This document shows, one piece after another, positions 23,919 to 35,100 of a stretch of DNA of 64,000 nucleotides. A program made the position numbers and the translations under genes. The DNA comes from Xestospongia bergquistia. Its lineage: Eukaryota > Porifera > Demospongiae > Haplosclerida > Petrosiidae. Location: the NCBI GenBank assembly GCA_963965975.1, contig OZ014411.1:9363501-9427500 (forward strand), given 5' to 3'. Positions within the stretch are counted from its first letter, which is position 1, and the number at the start of each line of letters is the position of its first letter. Below the pieces are notes generated by a model, which searched no databases, had not been told where the DNA came from, and saw only the letters and a program-made list of their open reading frames with translations.

Positions 23919-25435
23919 TTGTATTTGAAGTATTTTTTGATTGTGTTTTATTATTATATATTATTTGTTTAAAAATATTCTTTTAAGATTCCATGAGTGT
24001 TCTTTTAGAATGTGATTTTAATAGGAATCTAATGTGCAGTTTTTAACTATTTTCTAAACTTTTATTGTTAACACTGATTAGTATGTTGTAGCATTTAGTT
24101 ATGGTTAATTTTTAAAATTCTACGTTACTTTATTTATAATTTAGATATTTTTACTCTTTTCCATAAAAGTTATTCTTGATTGTATCATTTGCCTAAGAAA
24201 TTTTCTAGGTGAGATACGTGAAGCATATTAATTGTATCCAAAACAGGACGTGTCTATAAACGTATTTTATGTGAAGAATGCATGCTTGCAATCTAAGTAA
24301 CTATGAATCAGTTAAAACAATGAATCTGTTATAAAATGTTATATAATAATAATTGGTTTGATTCACTTTAAAATTATTGGTTGATTTAACCAATTGCAAG
24401 GTATCACTTACATGATATCATTGACTATGTAAGGATGACCCAGATTTTCAATTAAAATGTATTGGTAGAAAATGATCTCAACTTAAAATTGATCAAAATG
24501 TTTCAATTGTTTTGCAGTATTCCTTTCTATGACAATCCCTTCATAATGAAATAGTGATAAGTTAAGACAAACATAGACGCAATTAGTCCCTAAAACGTTT
24601 AGACACAAAATTCACAGAAGTAATATACTTAATTACTACAAAGTGTTGCCTTTTTAGGCTTGAGCACTTTAGAAGAAAAACATATGATTTTAGTAGTTTA
24701 CTATCAAGAACTACTGTTAAGTTTAATTAAGAGAAATACACAATTTCCTTTTCCCGTATTTGTCAATTCATTTTAGATCCTTATTATAGAGTAGTATGAT
24801 TAACTTGCACTCAATTAACAAGATAGCTTACTTTACAGATTATATGTGCATTTATATTAATTACAAATTGGATACCTATAATAACAAAACGCCTATTTTT
24901 ATCGTTTTTCGTATTCCATATATTTAACCTATAGAACACGTTTACCTAGTCTTGTCTCCAGGCTCCTTGATATTTGATGTTACGGGAGTCTGGTCATATT
25001 TATATTCCATCTCAAGAATATTTACTTTATCACAGCTTTAGAACTCAGTGTGGGAATGTAGTTGAAGAGCCAAAGTGATTGACAAATGCAACTTGATGAC
25101 TCTAATGCTTAGTACTTATTAATGTTTTGAATAGTAAACACAGACAGAGAAGATATTCAACTTAACATGTTGATATGATAAAGAATAATAGCAAATCACA
25201 ATATGATTGTTAAGTAGATGCTACTATATAGTGAAATATCTATAATCAGTATTATATTCATGTCCATGTGTTAATGAATGTTACTTAGAATATTGACCTT
25301 GAAGCTCATCTTTCCTTTAAGCTATATCTATCTTTTTTGCTCTTTCTGTTGTGATCCTTTGTACTTCCAATCAGTTAAGTTAAAACTATCTGTCGAAAAT
25401 CTAGAGACAGACTTCACATCTGCCAACACAGTTCA
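23919..25435. other. Spacer with intron-2-like sequence
   Basis: Non-coding. Blocks matching intron 2 of the receptor genes occur (AAAACAGGACGTGTCTATAA near 24240; GTCAATTCATTTTAGATCC near 24760; a TCAGTGTGGGAATGTAGTTG block near 25045). This indicates the remains of a gene copy whose first exons are lost. Confidence 0.55.
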
Positions 25436-26240
25436 AAAATTGACAGATCAAAATTGAATTACAATTCTGTTGCTATAACAAAAGAAACCTTAAATGATTC
25501 AACTATATTTGTCATGTAACAGGTGGGACAATGATGTTCTATGTACATTATTACAAACTAATACTCATATATGTCTCTTTTAGTAGCAGTATTTCATTAT
25601 TTTGTACTAAATGTTACATTATAGTAGTTCTTTCATGTTTGTTTAATATTATATAAAATCATATTTCCATTGACAGCTAAAAGATATATGGACAATGAAA
25701 AATATTTCCGTTTAGTATTACTGGTAGGTTTCATTGTGTGAAACAATGCCATGACATCAATTTATGAATTCAATCAGCATATTATACCTATCAAACATTT
25801 CTTCATTCATCTTCCTATGTTGTTTAGATGTAGTGCATATTACATTATATACATATAGTGTATTTATATATATGCAGATGTCATTAATTCTTAAAAGTGC
25901 ATGGTATACCTACTAATATTAAATTTTTGCAAACATACTTTTACTGCTATTATTAATATAATTCATGGCACAGCTCAATATCCAACATCTGATGTTATCT
26001 AATTCCAATACTAGGTATCTTCATTCCATTACTGGAGTATTACTAGCACTTGGTTCAATTCCATTCCATTTTTATGTTCACCTTAAAAATCTATATCTTT
26101 GGTATTATACAAAATTTTATCTATTGTTCTAATTTCTAAAAACTTCATCGAGTAATAATAATAATACTTACTCATTTTAATATTCCTTGTCCACACAGCG
26201 TCAAGATGTATTTTGTACCAGGAAAAAAGTTACTTTGATG
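25436..26240 (+). pseudogene. Receptor pseudogene fragment (exons 7-10)
   Basis: Recognisable pieces are exon 7 (about 25440-25520), exon 8 (about 25583-25720, where the conserved TGG-TGG pair reads TAG-TAG), a shortened exon 9 (about 26014-26150, internal deletions and frame loss) and the first ~40 bp of exon 10 (about 26200-26240). The upstream ~1.5 kb resembles receptor intron 2, so this was once a fuller copy. Confidence 0.82.
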
Positions 26241-27234
26241 TGATTTTATACTAGGAATGTAAACATAAAAAAGCCTGTCAATAGGGTAACTTGATAGTAT
26301 TATAACATCAAATGCACAATAGTAAACATTAACAGGTGCAGTTCATTAAATGGCAGGCTCTGTTGGAGTGTATACCTGGAAACGAGATGATTATAGGTAA
26401 TTGTCATAAAGGATGGAGGCATTTGGTCTACATAGCCTATTTAGGCACATTAGGTTGAGTAATATGTTCTTATTGCTTTGAAATTGTAGGAATTGTTAAA
26501 AAATAGTAAAGAGAGGGCTTTTGAAACATTTGAATGTATAGAAAAATTACAAAAGCGAAACAATTATATTCTTCAATCAGGAAATTTGTGAATTTATGAT
26601 TCATTGTAAGTAATCATGACTTACACTGATTGTAATTATGTGAAATCATTCCCTGTCTATTTCTGCACAGTTTTACAGTGTGTTATTTCTGGTACTTTTA
26701 CTAAATAGTTGTGCTTCCAGACTTCCCCTCTCAATCTTTATTTAAAACCTGCCATTCATTGAATAATAACTTCATTTTCAAACACATTGACTCCAGGTGT
26801 CTCTTGTCTGTTCTTCAGATGATCTGTTAATATTTTATTAAGTTTGCCAACAGGAGACAATCCAAAATCATCTTGAGTTAAGATTTTATCCAAATAATAT
26901 CTATTATAAGCCAGCTGTTGCCAGAACTTTTAAAACATGTTTTGTAGCAATGAAGATCAGAAAAAATTAAGATGAATAGATCTAGTTGCTCAGATGGAGT
27001 TCCTGATCATAGTTGTAAGAATGACAAAGAAGGAACAGATTATCTTTATAATTCTTAGAAAAATTTTAACACAGTTTAACACAATAGTGACTTTGATTCA
27101 TTTTTGTTTAAAAATACCACAAGTACCTCATACTAGTACACCTTCCAGTAATTATCCAAAATTGAAAGTACTTAAACAGGTAAGAGTACAAATCTTTAAC
27201 AAAAACCTCTTAAGATAACTTTGCTCTCTCCTAA
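26241..27234. other. Spacer, unassigned
   Basis: No gene is supported. TTCATTAAATGGCAGG at about 26344 and CCTGCCATTCATTGAA at about 26748 are inverted and could be ends of an unrecognised element. A 74-codon open frame at 26994-27218 ends near a good GTAAGAG donor but has no recognisable relatives. Confidence 0.35.
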
Positions 27235-27600
27235 GTGTATAATACCTCAAATTTAAGTAGCATACCTTGAAGTGTCTGATTTATCAAGTCCATTTGCCTG
27301 TAATAAATTTAAAAATGATTGACCAAAAACAATATTTTTTCTAAAACACCTGAGGGTGGAAAATACGTTTACTTCCCAATTATTTGACAACTCATCATCC
27401 AACCTATTCTTAATTTTTTTAAAACCATTGTCAGTTGTTGTTATTCTAGGATTTACCATCCTCTTAAAGACCTAACAAAGTAAACAAACGAAATAATTTG
27501 GAATGCATCAATGCACACTATCAGTCAATAGTCTCTTACGAATTATTCGTAATCGTCTAATGCATTTTATCATCAGTATAATGATGTTCTGTTACAATGT
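27235..27600 (-). repeat. Dispersed ~345-bp repeat with exon-like structure, copy 1
   Basis: On the minus strand there is TTTGTTAG, an open stretch coding VFKRMVNPRITTTDNGFK…WEVNVFSTLR, a 52-bp GTGTTTTA…ATTACAG intron-like piece, then ANGLDKSDTSR and a GTATGC donor. A second, more decayed copy lies at 56130-56475. It looks like two exons of an unrecognised gene or transposon carried in a repeat. I cannot name the protein. Confidence 0.5.
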
Positions 27601-27602
27601 TG

Positions 27603-28228
27603 CACTAAAGTGCTTAACCTCGCTGCGGTCTTATCCAGAGACTTCCTTATCCTCCTCATGCATGTGACTTAATCTTACGTGATGCGCAAGATCTCTTCAA
27701 TCAAAGGGAAAAAAGCTTTGCTGCATCTACTGTGTACTTTGCACTCTAATTGACAAAGATTCCAATACTTTCCAACTTCTTAGTAAAGTTAGTGACTCTC
27801 CAATGACAGCTATGGTGCTAGTATTTTTAGTTCGCGCTCAATGTATCGACAACTGCCAAGAGTTAGTAAAACTGTCATAACTTTCTAAAGAAAGTATTTT
27901 TTTTAAAAATCTCACTTTATAAAGTTGGAAAATGCTATAAGCTGTATGCAGGAGGTTTTTATTGAATTCTCGAGTTTTCACTGAAAGCTGTACTTTTTTT
28001 CAAATGTTTTTCAGACTTTTAAAGGTTTTTGTTCGTTTGACGATCCTTTTGGCAGTATTCTTAAGAAGTACAGAAGTTTTGCTACCGTCCACTATAGTTT
28101 GGTGGCTACCAGTGCCGTGTTTGCCGAGTTAAATCAGTTCAAAGCCATTTGCTCGGGTAACAGACAGACACACACACACTGACAGAGTACAGTAACCCTC
28201 GCTATGCGCCCACGCACAGCGAGGTTAA
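27603..28228 (+). mobile_element. TTAACC-ended non-autonomous DNA element, copy 1
   Basis: The left end is CACTAAAGTGCTTAACCTCG and the right end is CACGCACAGCGAGGTTAA. TTAACCTCGCTG is therefore a terminal inverted repeat. The interior has a shared block TTTTTAGTTCGCGCTCAATG and a CA-rich run near the right end, with no open frame. Compared with 56440-56490, it interrupts the end of the ~345-bp dispersed repeat. Copies: 36000-36616 and 43269-43897 (reverse). Confidence 0.85.
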
Positions 28229-28369
28229 TATTCTGTTACATATGCACTTTATCAGTTGAGAGATGCTCGTGATTGTTATTAGCATCAATAGGAACTATTA
28301 ATAAATTGTCTAAGATAGTTTTCCTCATGAACATAATGATGTTATGTTACAATAGTAGTACTATACAGG

Positions 28370-28415
28370 AGACATAACGATTATGACACCAGTTTATGAA
28401 TAAATTCATTTTATT
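28370..28415 (+). promoter_or_regulatory. Conserved upstream motif, copy C
   Basis: GAGACATAACGATTATGACA followed by CCAGTTTATGAATAAAT, about 35-80 bp before the start. It is a partly diverged form of the block before D and G. The preceding AACATAATGATGTT…TACAATAGTAGTACTATACAGG stretch is also shared with G. Confidence 0.5.
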
Positions 28416-28447
28416 TCTTAAGTAGTCCAGTGTCTTGCTGATAAAAT

Positions 28448-31400
28448 ATGGAGGAGACAGAAGTCAGAGACAACTCTAAAGCAATTACATTTGCATCCAA
28501 TTCATGTCCTGCAATAGAACAGATAGAGATGGCTACAACTAAAGATATTACTACCAAAATAAGTTATAAGAAAAACAAAGTGAAGAGATGGTTCTCTAGT
28601 TCACAAGATGATACCACTACCCGTTGTTGTTGTAATATTTCGCCTAAAATAGCAAAATGCCTTGAATCATCAGGACTTATTACTGGTATAGTCATTGTAC
28701 TCATGTTGTTCATTATTCCCATAATAAGTCATTATGTCCTAGTAAGTGGATAATAAAGCACTAATAATTATCTTTAATTGATTTTTACATTTTCTTGTTA
28801 TATTTAAAGGAAATGAAGAGAACACAGCACAACATTAATATACCAGATACTACTAATACAACTGTAAGTTAAACTATATTATCAACATTTTTAGCGCTTG
28901 AAACCCCACAAAACATATTATGTGATCTGATTTGCAATAATGGACAAGTATGGCATAATATTTGCGACCTGGTTTGTAAAAAGGGACCACTATTAAAACA
29001 TCTCAGAAAAACAGTTTTGTCTAAATACATTTGCTATATATATAAACTTTTATTCATGGTAATTGTGTGTATATCACTTTTCACAAATCAATGTTTTGAC
29101 ATAAATGGTCTCTTATTGTAAATCATGCCACGTAGGTATAGATATATTATAGATAGTAGTTACTGTTATTAAATTGACTGCATTGTTTTTCTAATTCATA
29201 ATCATTTCAATTGCAATTGTCTTTACGTAATTTGTTATGATTACTAATTATTATGGAAATAATAACTTTTAATTTATAGAGAAACATAAGATATCTATTA
29301 AGTGTAATGTATGACATTTAATTTAGCTCTGTGGTTTTCCTGTATGTTAATTTACTTTTAATGTGCTGTACAAATATTGATTTTTGTATAAGTTTGATCA
29401 GTGTGTATAACTGTGAAAGTATCTAAAGTAAAAGGGAACAAGACATAACATTAAGGAAATTGAAAACTAAGATTTATAAACATCTCCATTTTATATCAGT
29501 TGAGAGATGCTTGTGATAGTTATAAGCATCAAAGGGAACTATTAATAAATTGTCTAAGATAATTTTCCTCATGAACATAATGATGTTCTGTTACAATAGT
29601 ATTACTATACATATTAACAAACATTGTCACATATTTCAGTGTGGAATGTAGTTGAAGAGTGAATAGCAAATGAAGCTTGATAATTGTAATGTTTATTACT
29701 TAATAAAATGATATTTGGTAAATACTAAACAATTTCTGTGCAATGTACATAGATAATTTGCCACATATTTAATATTAAAAAAAACATTAAATATAGAAGA
29801 TATAGGGATTGGTATAATAAGTTTGTACTATATACTTGAATAGTATTACTTCAACGTAATATCACTACTGCAACTAATAGCTTGGGGTATAATTATAACA
29901 GATGTAATTAGAAGAATGGTACTAACTATAAAGTCTGTAAATTTGTCTTTTGTTAATAGTTTCATGAAAAGTCTAAATATTACATCTTTTGACTTTTTGA
30001 AAGACATCTAATTACATATTCATCTGTTCATACTTGTCTTTTGCTTAAAGTTTATGTTTTATTAATAATTTTTGTATTTCCAGAATTGTTCATATGAAGA
30101 CTTATCATGGAGTGTTGTTCCTAATGTTATTAATGTTTCTAAATGTTGTGCTAAAGCATATTCAGGAAAAGTTTGTTCTTCCTTTCTTTCAAATTGGCAA
30201 ACCTGTGCATTAGGTCAATCAATATCAGTGTTTGTACATAACACTAGTTGGTTATCAGAAGATCAAGTCATAGAGATCATTAGAATGATAGGTATTTTAG
30301 AAATAATTGATGTGACATTATTTGAGTTCTTTATACTTAACAGATAAACTTCCTGACTTTTTATCATCCTGCAAAAGAACTGGTTTACCTTTTCTTTGTC
30401 AATATGTTTTCCCTCTTTGTGACTGTAAAACTGGAGATTTATTTTTACCATCACAAGAGAAATGTCAAGAAGTTAGCACTGTTACATGTAATTCATTGTG
30501 GCCACACCTTGAACAAGCATTACAACCACTCAAGTTGCCAGATTGCTCTACACTACCTATGGCTACTTACCCACCAGGTATATACATGTGCACAGTTATA
30601 TTGTATAAATGGATTTCTATACACAGATGTAGATATGAGTGGTTCTAGTAACTCGGACATTAGTCCTACTACTGGCAACTCATCTTTGCCTCAAGATACA
30701 GTTTGTGATGATCAATTTGTTAAAGTCAATGGAACATGTCTTGCTCGATGTGATAGTTTTGAACAGAGTCCACATGATGTCACTGTTGCCTTAAAAACTA
30801 TACGACAGTTTGCTGCTTGTTATGGATTTAGTGTTGGAATTGTTGTTCTTATCTTATCATTTGTTCGCAGGAAAACAATGTATGCTAATTATAATGTTTT
30901 ACTTCATTTCAGCTAATACATTGTTTTTATATAGGTTGTTTTTTCCTTCAGTATTTTTAGTTTACATGACAGCAGGCTATTGTATTTTAGGCAAGCAAAT
31001 ACTATCTGTGTTCCTTTTTATCTCTTACTGTCTCTCTCCCTTGCAGCTATTTTTGTGTTTGTTTCACTAATTGATAGATCTAAATTTTATTGTAATTCTC
31101 TTGCTATAACAAAAGAAAACTTCAACGATTCAACTATATTTTGTCATATATCAGGTGCGACATTGATATTCTGCATAGTCTAACTCAAACTGATACTCAT
31201 ATATGTCTCTTTTAGGAGCTGTATTTCATTATTTTGTACTAAACATTACATTGTGGTGGTTCTTTCATGTTTGTTCAATATTTTATAAAATCATGTTCCC
31301 CTTAACAGCTAAACAATACGAGAAGAAAGAAAAGTACTTCCATATAGTTTTACTAGTTACTGGTATGTTTCACTGCATGAGACAATCACAGGACATCAAT

Positions 31401-32311
31401 TTATAAATTCAATGAACATGTTAAACCCGTTAAGCATGTCTTCATTCATAAATTTTCCTACACATATTGTTTACAAGTAGTGTTTATCAGCATGCACACA
31501 TATGTTCATTTAATAGATGTACCTAGTTGATTTATTATAAACATAATAATATAATACTAACACAATTCATAACTGCTATATATTTCATATTTGATGTTGT
31601 CTCATTCCAATGCTAGGTATCTTCGTTCCCTTACCTGGAGTATTACTAGCATTTGTAGTTCCAGATTGGGGTTATGTAGTATATGAATTTCCGCCATTTT
31701 TATGTTCTCCTCAAAACCAAAATCTTTGGTATTATTCAGCAAATTTGCCTCTTAACATTGTAATAGCTATTGGAGTCATATTATTTGTTTTAATGTTCAG
31801 GAAACTTAATAAAGTAAAAAAATAACACTGACTCATTTTAATATTTGTTTTCTTAATTTGACAGCATCAAGGTATATTTCGTACTAAGAAAAAAAGCAGC
31901 CTTGACATCAGTACAGCTGAGAAAAAAATTCTGTTTGTGCTGTGTTATTATGTTATATTTGCTGTGATCATGTTGGTGTATTTTGGATTCTTTACAGCAG
32001 ATACTGATTTATTTATAGAAGCTCTGGAAAAATATTTCCGTTGTCAAGCATTAGGACATCTACCCAATCAAACATCACAGTGTGATCCAAAGGAATATCA
32101 ACAATATATCTACCCAGAGCTTGCAGCAGCCACCTATTTTTTAATGTCATTTATTACCACAGCAAATTTAACCTTTGTCATCAACTGGAGCACTGTTGCC
32201 AAATTCTGCTCACAATATTATGAAAAGAAAAAAAAATCGTCAAATGTTGTGCTCCCTAATTCACCTTTACCAGTTGTGTCTAAAGCCACTGAAAGTTCTC
32301 AATTACAATAA
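28448..32311 (+). CDS. Frizzled-like 7TM receptor with N-terminal membrane anchor, copy C
   Basis: Exons: 28448-28741, 28810-28863, 30084-30291, 30344-30577, 30627-30879, 30935-30990, 31047-31154, 31216-31362, 31617-31813, 31865-32311; 665 aa, no stops. Residues 1-98: basic tail, RCCCNISPK and anchor. 99-116: short linker with an N-T-T sequon. 117-263: cysteine-rich domain (5 Cys in exon 3, 7 in exon 4). 264-320: linker with CDDQF and CLARCD. TM1 about 322-343, TM2 in exon 6, TM3 in exon 8 (LNITLWWFFHVCSIFYK), TM4-5 in exons 8-9, TM6-7 in exon 10. The intron after exon 6 begins GCAAGC rather than GT. Intron 2 carries a palindromic MITE. After TM7 the sequence is NWSTVAKFCSQYY, without the Frizzled KTxxxW motif. 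Ligand and coupling unknown. Confidence 0.86.
28864..30083 (+). other. Intron 2 of copy C
   Basis: A 1.2-kb intron with a palindromic MITE about 56 bp after exon 2. The final ~350 bp (TGTGCAATGTACATAGATG… to the acceptor) is conserved in every copy and is also present at the extreme right edge of the window. Confidence 0.65.
28919..29134. mobile_element. Palindromic MITE in intron 2 of copy C
   Basis: TATGTGATCTGATTTGCAAT on the left and TTGTAAATCATGCCACGTA on the right, with the GGGACCACT…CATCTCAGAAAAACAGTTTTG arm. It is the same family as 10281 and sits at the same place as the copies in D and G. Confidence 0.8.
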
Positions 32312-33267
32312 TTGTATTTGAAGAATTTGTTTCATTACTATACATTATTTTGTTTAAAAAGTTGTTTTAAGATAACATGGGTGTTTTTTAAAACGTGATT
32401 AAAACTGATTTTATAGTTATAGCAAGTTGCTTGGGGCTAATTAAGAAATTATGTTGTGTTCAGAGGAAGTAAACAACAGATAGTCAAGACAAACTGCTGT
32501 TAATAATAAGATGCTCTAACAGTAGAGTATGTATGTAATGTTCCAGCACTTTACTAAGATTATTAACAATGACAGAGGTCAATAATTATTTAATGAACCA
32601 AAAATTTGAACAAATATCAGACTTCAAATAAACAATATATATATATATATCTTGAACAGTTTTTCTGGATATTAGTAAGCTTTGTCGCAATTTCTGAATT
32701 CAAAGTGAAATGTAGTTGAAGACTCAAAGTGAATAACAAATAAAGTTTGATGATTGTTGTGAACTTGTGATATACCAGGTAACTCGATAAACCTTGAACC
32801 TACATGTATAATTATATTATATTCATTATTGTATATTATTACGTCATGTATCGATATAAATACTGCATATTTTTAGTATTTTGTCAGTTGTTGTCATAGT
32901 TGTTATAGTTATTATTATTATTATTACTATTGTCATTGGGTCGGTTGTCAGTTGTACAAATAACCGGTTCTATAATTCTTCTCCAATTAACTTGGTCACT
33001 GCAATTGCAATGTTTATTACTTAATAAAATGATGTTTGGTAAATAATAAATACAGAAGGAGAAGGTACTCAACTCAACATGTTGATAATACAAAAAATAG
33101 TGATAATATAATAACCAACTATAACATGAAAGTTGAGTACATACTACATGGTGAACTCTATAACTGAATAAATCTATGTCCATATCAGTACTATGAACAG
33201 TACTTTGATCTTCTTATCTTGAACTAAATGTTTAATGTGTTGATAAAGTAATGATTAGATTTTATAA

Positions 33268-33340
<73 letters not shown>

Positions 33341-33842
33341 TGTGTGTGTGTGTGCACATATCTATAACAATAATTATTGATTCAACACTGTCAATCCAAT
33401 CAATTGATGGATTATTTTGATTGATAGACAGTAATTGTTAATTTTCAAATCAATAATTTTAAGTAGTTGGAGACAAAATGAATAAAAATATGTCAAAATG
33501 ATATAAGGCAATGTCTGTGCAATTTATATAGATGATTTGTCATATATATAGTATTAACATTAAATGTAGAAGTTAAGATAGAGGGTTTGAAATAATATAT
33601 TATTACTAATAATATAATAATAATAATAATAATATTAATATAATAATATTAAGTATATTAATAATATATTATTATTATACTTGAAAAGTATTACATGAAC
33701 ATAATATCACTACTTCAGCTGATATCTGGCAGTATAAATTAAACAAGAAAGAAATGGAAGAATTGTTATAACTATAAAGTCTGTTTCCTTTCCCTTTAGT
33801 TAATAGTTTCATAATTAGTCTAAATATGCATCTTTTGACTTT
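32312..33842. other. Spacer after copy C
   Basis: Non-coding and AT-rich. Contains an ATT/TAA-rich run near 33596-33680, a long GT microsatellite at 33271-33354 and intron-2-like blocks (TTTATTACTTAATAAAATGA near 33010). Confidence 0.5.
33271..33354. repeat. (TG)n microsatellite
   Basis: About 40 TG units with two TATG interruptions, in the spacer between receptor copies C and D. Confidence 0.95.
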
Positions 33843-33995
33843 AACAATATATATATACCCAGAGCTTGCAGGAACTACCTTTTATATAATACCAATTTTT
33901 GCCACAACAAATTTAACTTTTGTCATTAACTGAAGCACTGTCACTAAATTTACTTGTCATATCTGATATCACAGATGGTTCTCAATTGCATAAAC
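33843..33995 (+). pseudogene. Receptor exon 10 fragment
   Basis: The short stretch from TATATACCCAGAGCTTGCAG to TCACAGATGGTTCTCAATTG matches the end of exon 10 (YPEL-…-NWSTV-…). The conserved Trp codon after ATTAAC is TGA, and a deletion removes the RYY region. No other exon is adjacent. Confidence 0.8.
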
Positions 33996-34408
33996 CACAG
34001 TTCTGTCAATTTGAGAGAAAAATAAACAATTTCTGAATAAATTTTAGCATGATAATTAGAACAAATTACTAACAACAGAAACCAAACTTGAAATATATTA
34101 GTTAGACAATGGGGACGAGGTTTCTACAGGAAACATTTACAGTTTACATCAATTCACACAATTTTGAGCCACAAAGAGTGCAATGATTAGGCCAAATTCT
34201 GAATATTCCTTTTTAATTTTATTGAGAGACATGAGTTATCTATCAAGGAAATTAACAAATGACACATATAAACATCTGCAGACTACCAGTAGATTAGATC
34301 CTCATGTTTCTTATTAACATCAAAGGAATTATTTATAAATTGTCAGTGATAGATTTATTTCCTTATAAAAAATGATGTTCTGTTATAATACCATTACTAT
34401 AACAACAC

Positions 34409-34452
34409 ATACCTGTCAAACCAGTTTATGATACAAGTTTATTAATAAACTC
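34409..34452 (+). promoter_or_regulatory. Conserved upstream motif, copy D
   Basis: ATACCTGTCAAACCAGTTTA followed by TGATACAAGTTTATTAAT, about 45-90 bp before the start codon. It is nearly identical to the blocks before G and B. Confidence 0.55.
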
Positions 34453-34498
34453 AGATTCTAATTACATTTTGCTAGTCACGGTGTTATGCTGATAAATT

Positions 34499-35039
34499 AT
34501 GGAGGAGACAGAAGTCAGAGATCATTCTAAAGTAATTACATTTGTATCCAATTCAAGCCCTCCAGTAGAACAGATAGAGATGTCTGCAACTCAAAGTATT
34601 ACTACCAAAATAAGTTCTATGAAAAACAAAGTGAAGAGATGGCTCTCTGATTCACAAGATGATACCACTACCTGCTGTTGTTCTAATATTTCACCTAAAG
34701 TATTAAAATGCCTTGAATTATCAGGACTTATTACTGGTGTAGTCATTGTACTGATGTTATTCATTATTCCCATAATAAGTCATTATGTCCTAGTAAGTGA
34801 ATATGTAGCACCAATAGTTACCATTAATTGATTATTACATTTTCTTATTGCATTTATAGGAAATGAGGAGCAGACAGCACAACATTAATACACAAGATCT
34901 TACTAATACAACTGTAAGTTAATTAAACCCTATCATCAACATTTTATTACTTCAAACTCCACAAAAAGATAATATGTGACCTGATTTGAAATAAGGAATT
35001 ACTTCAAGCATACATACATGCATACATACATACAGACAT

Positions 35040-35100
<61 letters not shown>

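Noticed and set aside
26344-26763. Possible element bounded by inverted ATGGCAGG-containing ends
   Set aside because: Only about 16 bp match and no second copy or target duplication is visible.
26994-27218. 74-codon + strand open frame
   Set aside because: No recognisable protein, low complexity, and no acceptor that clearly fits; left as unassigned spacer.
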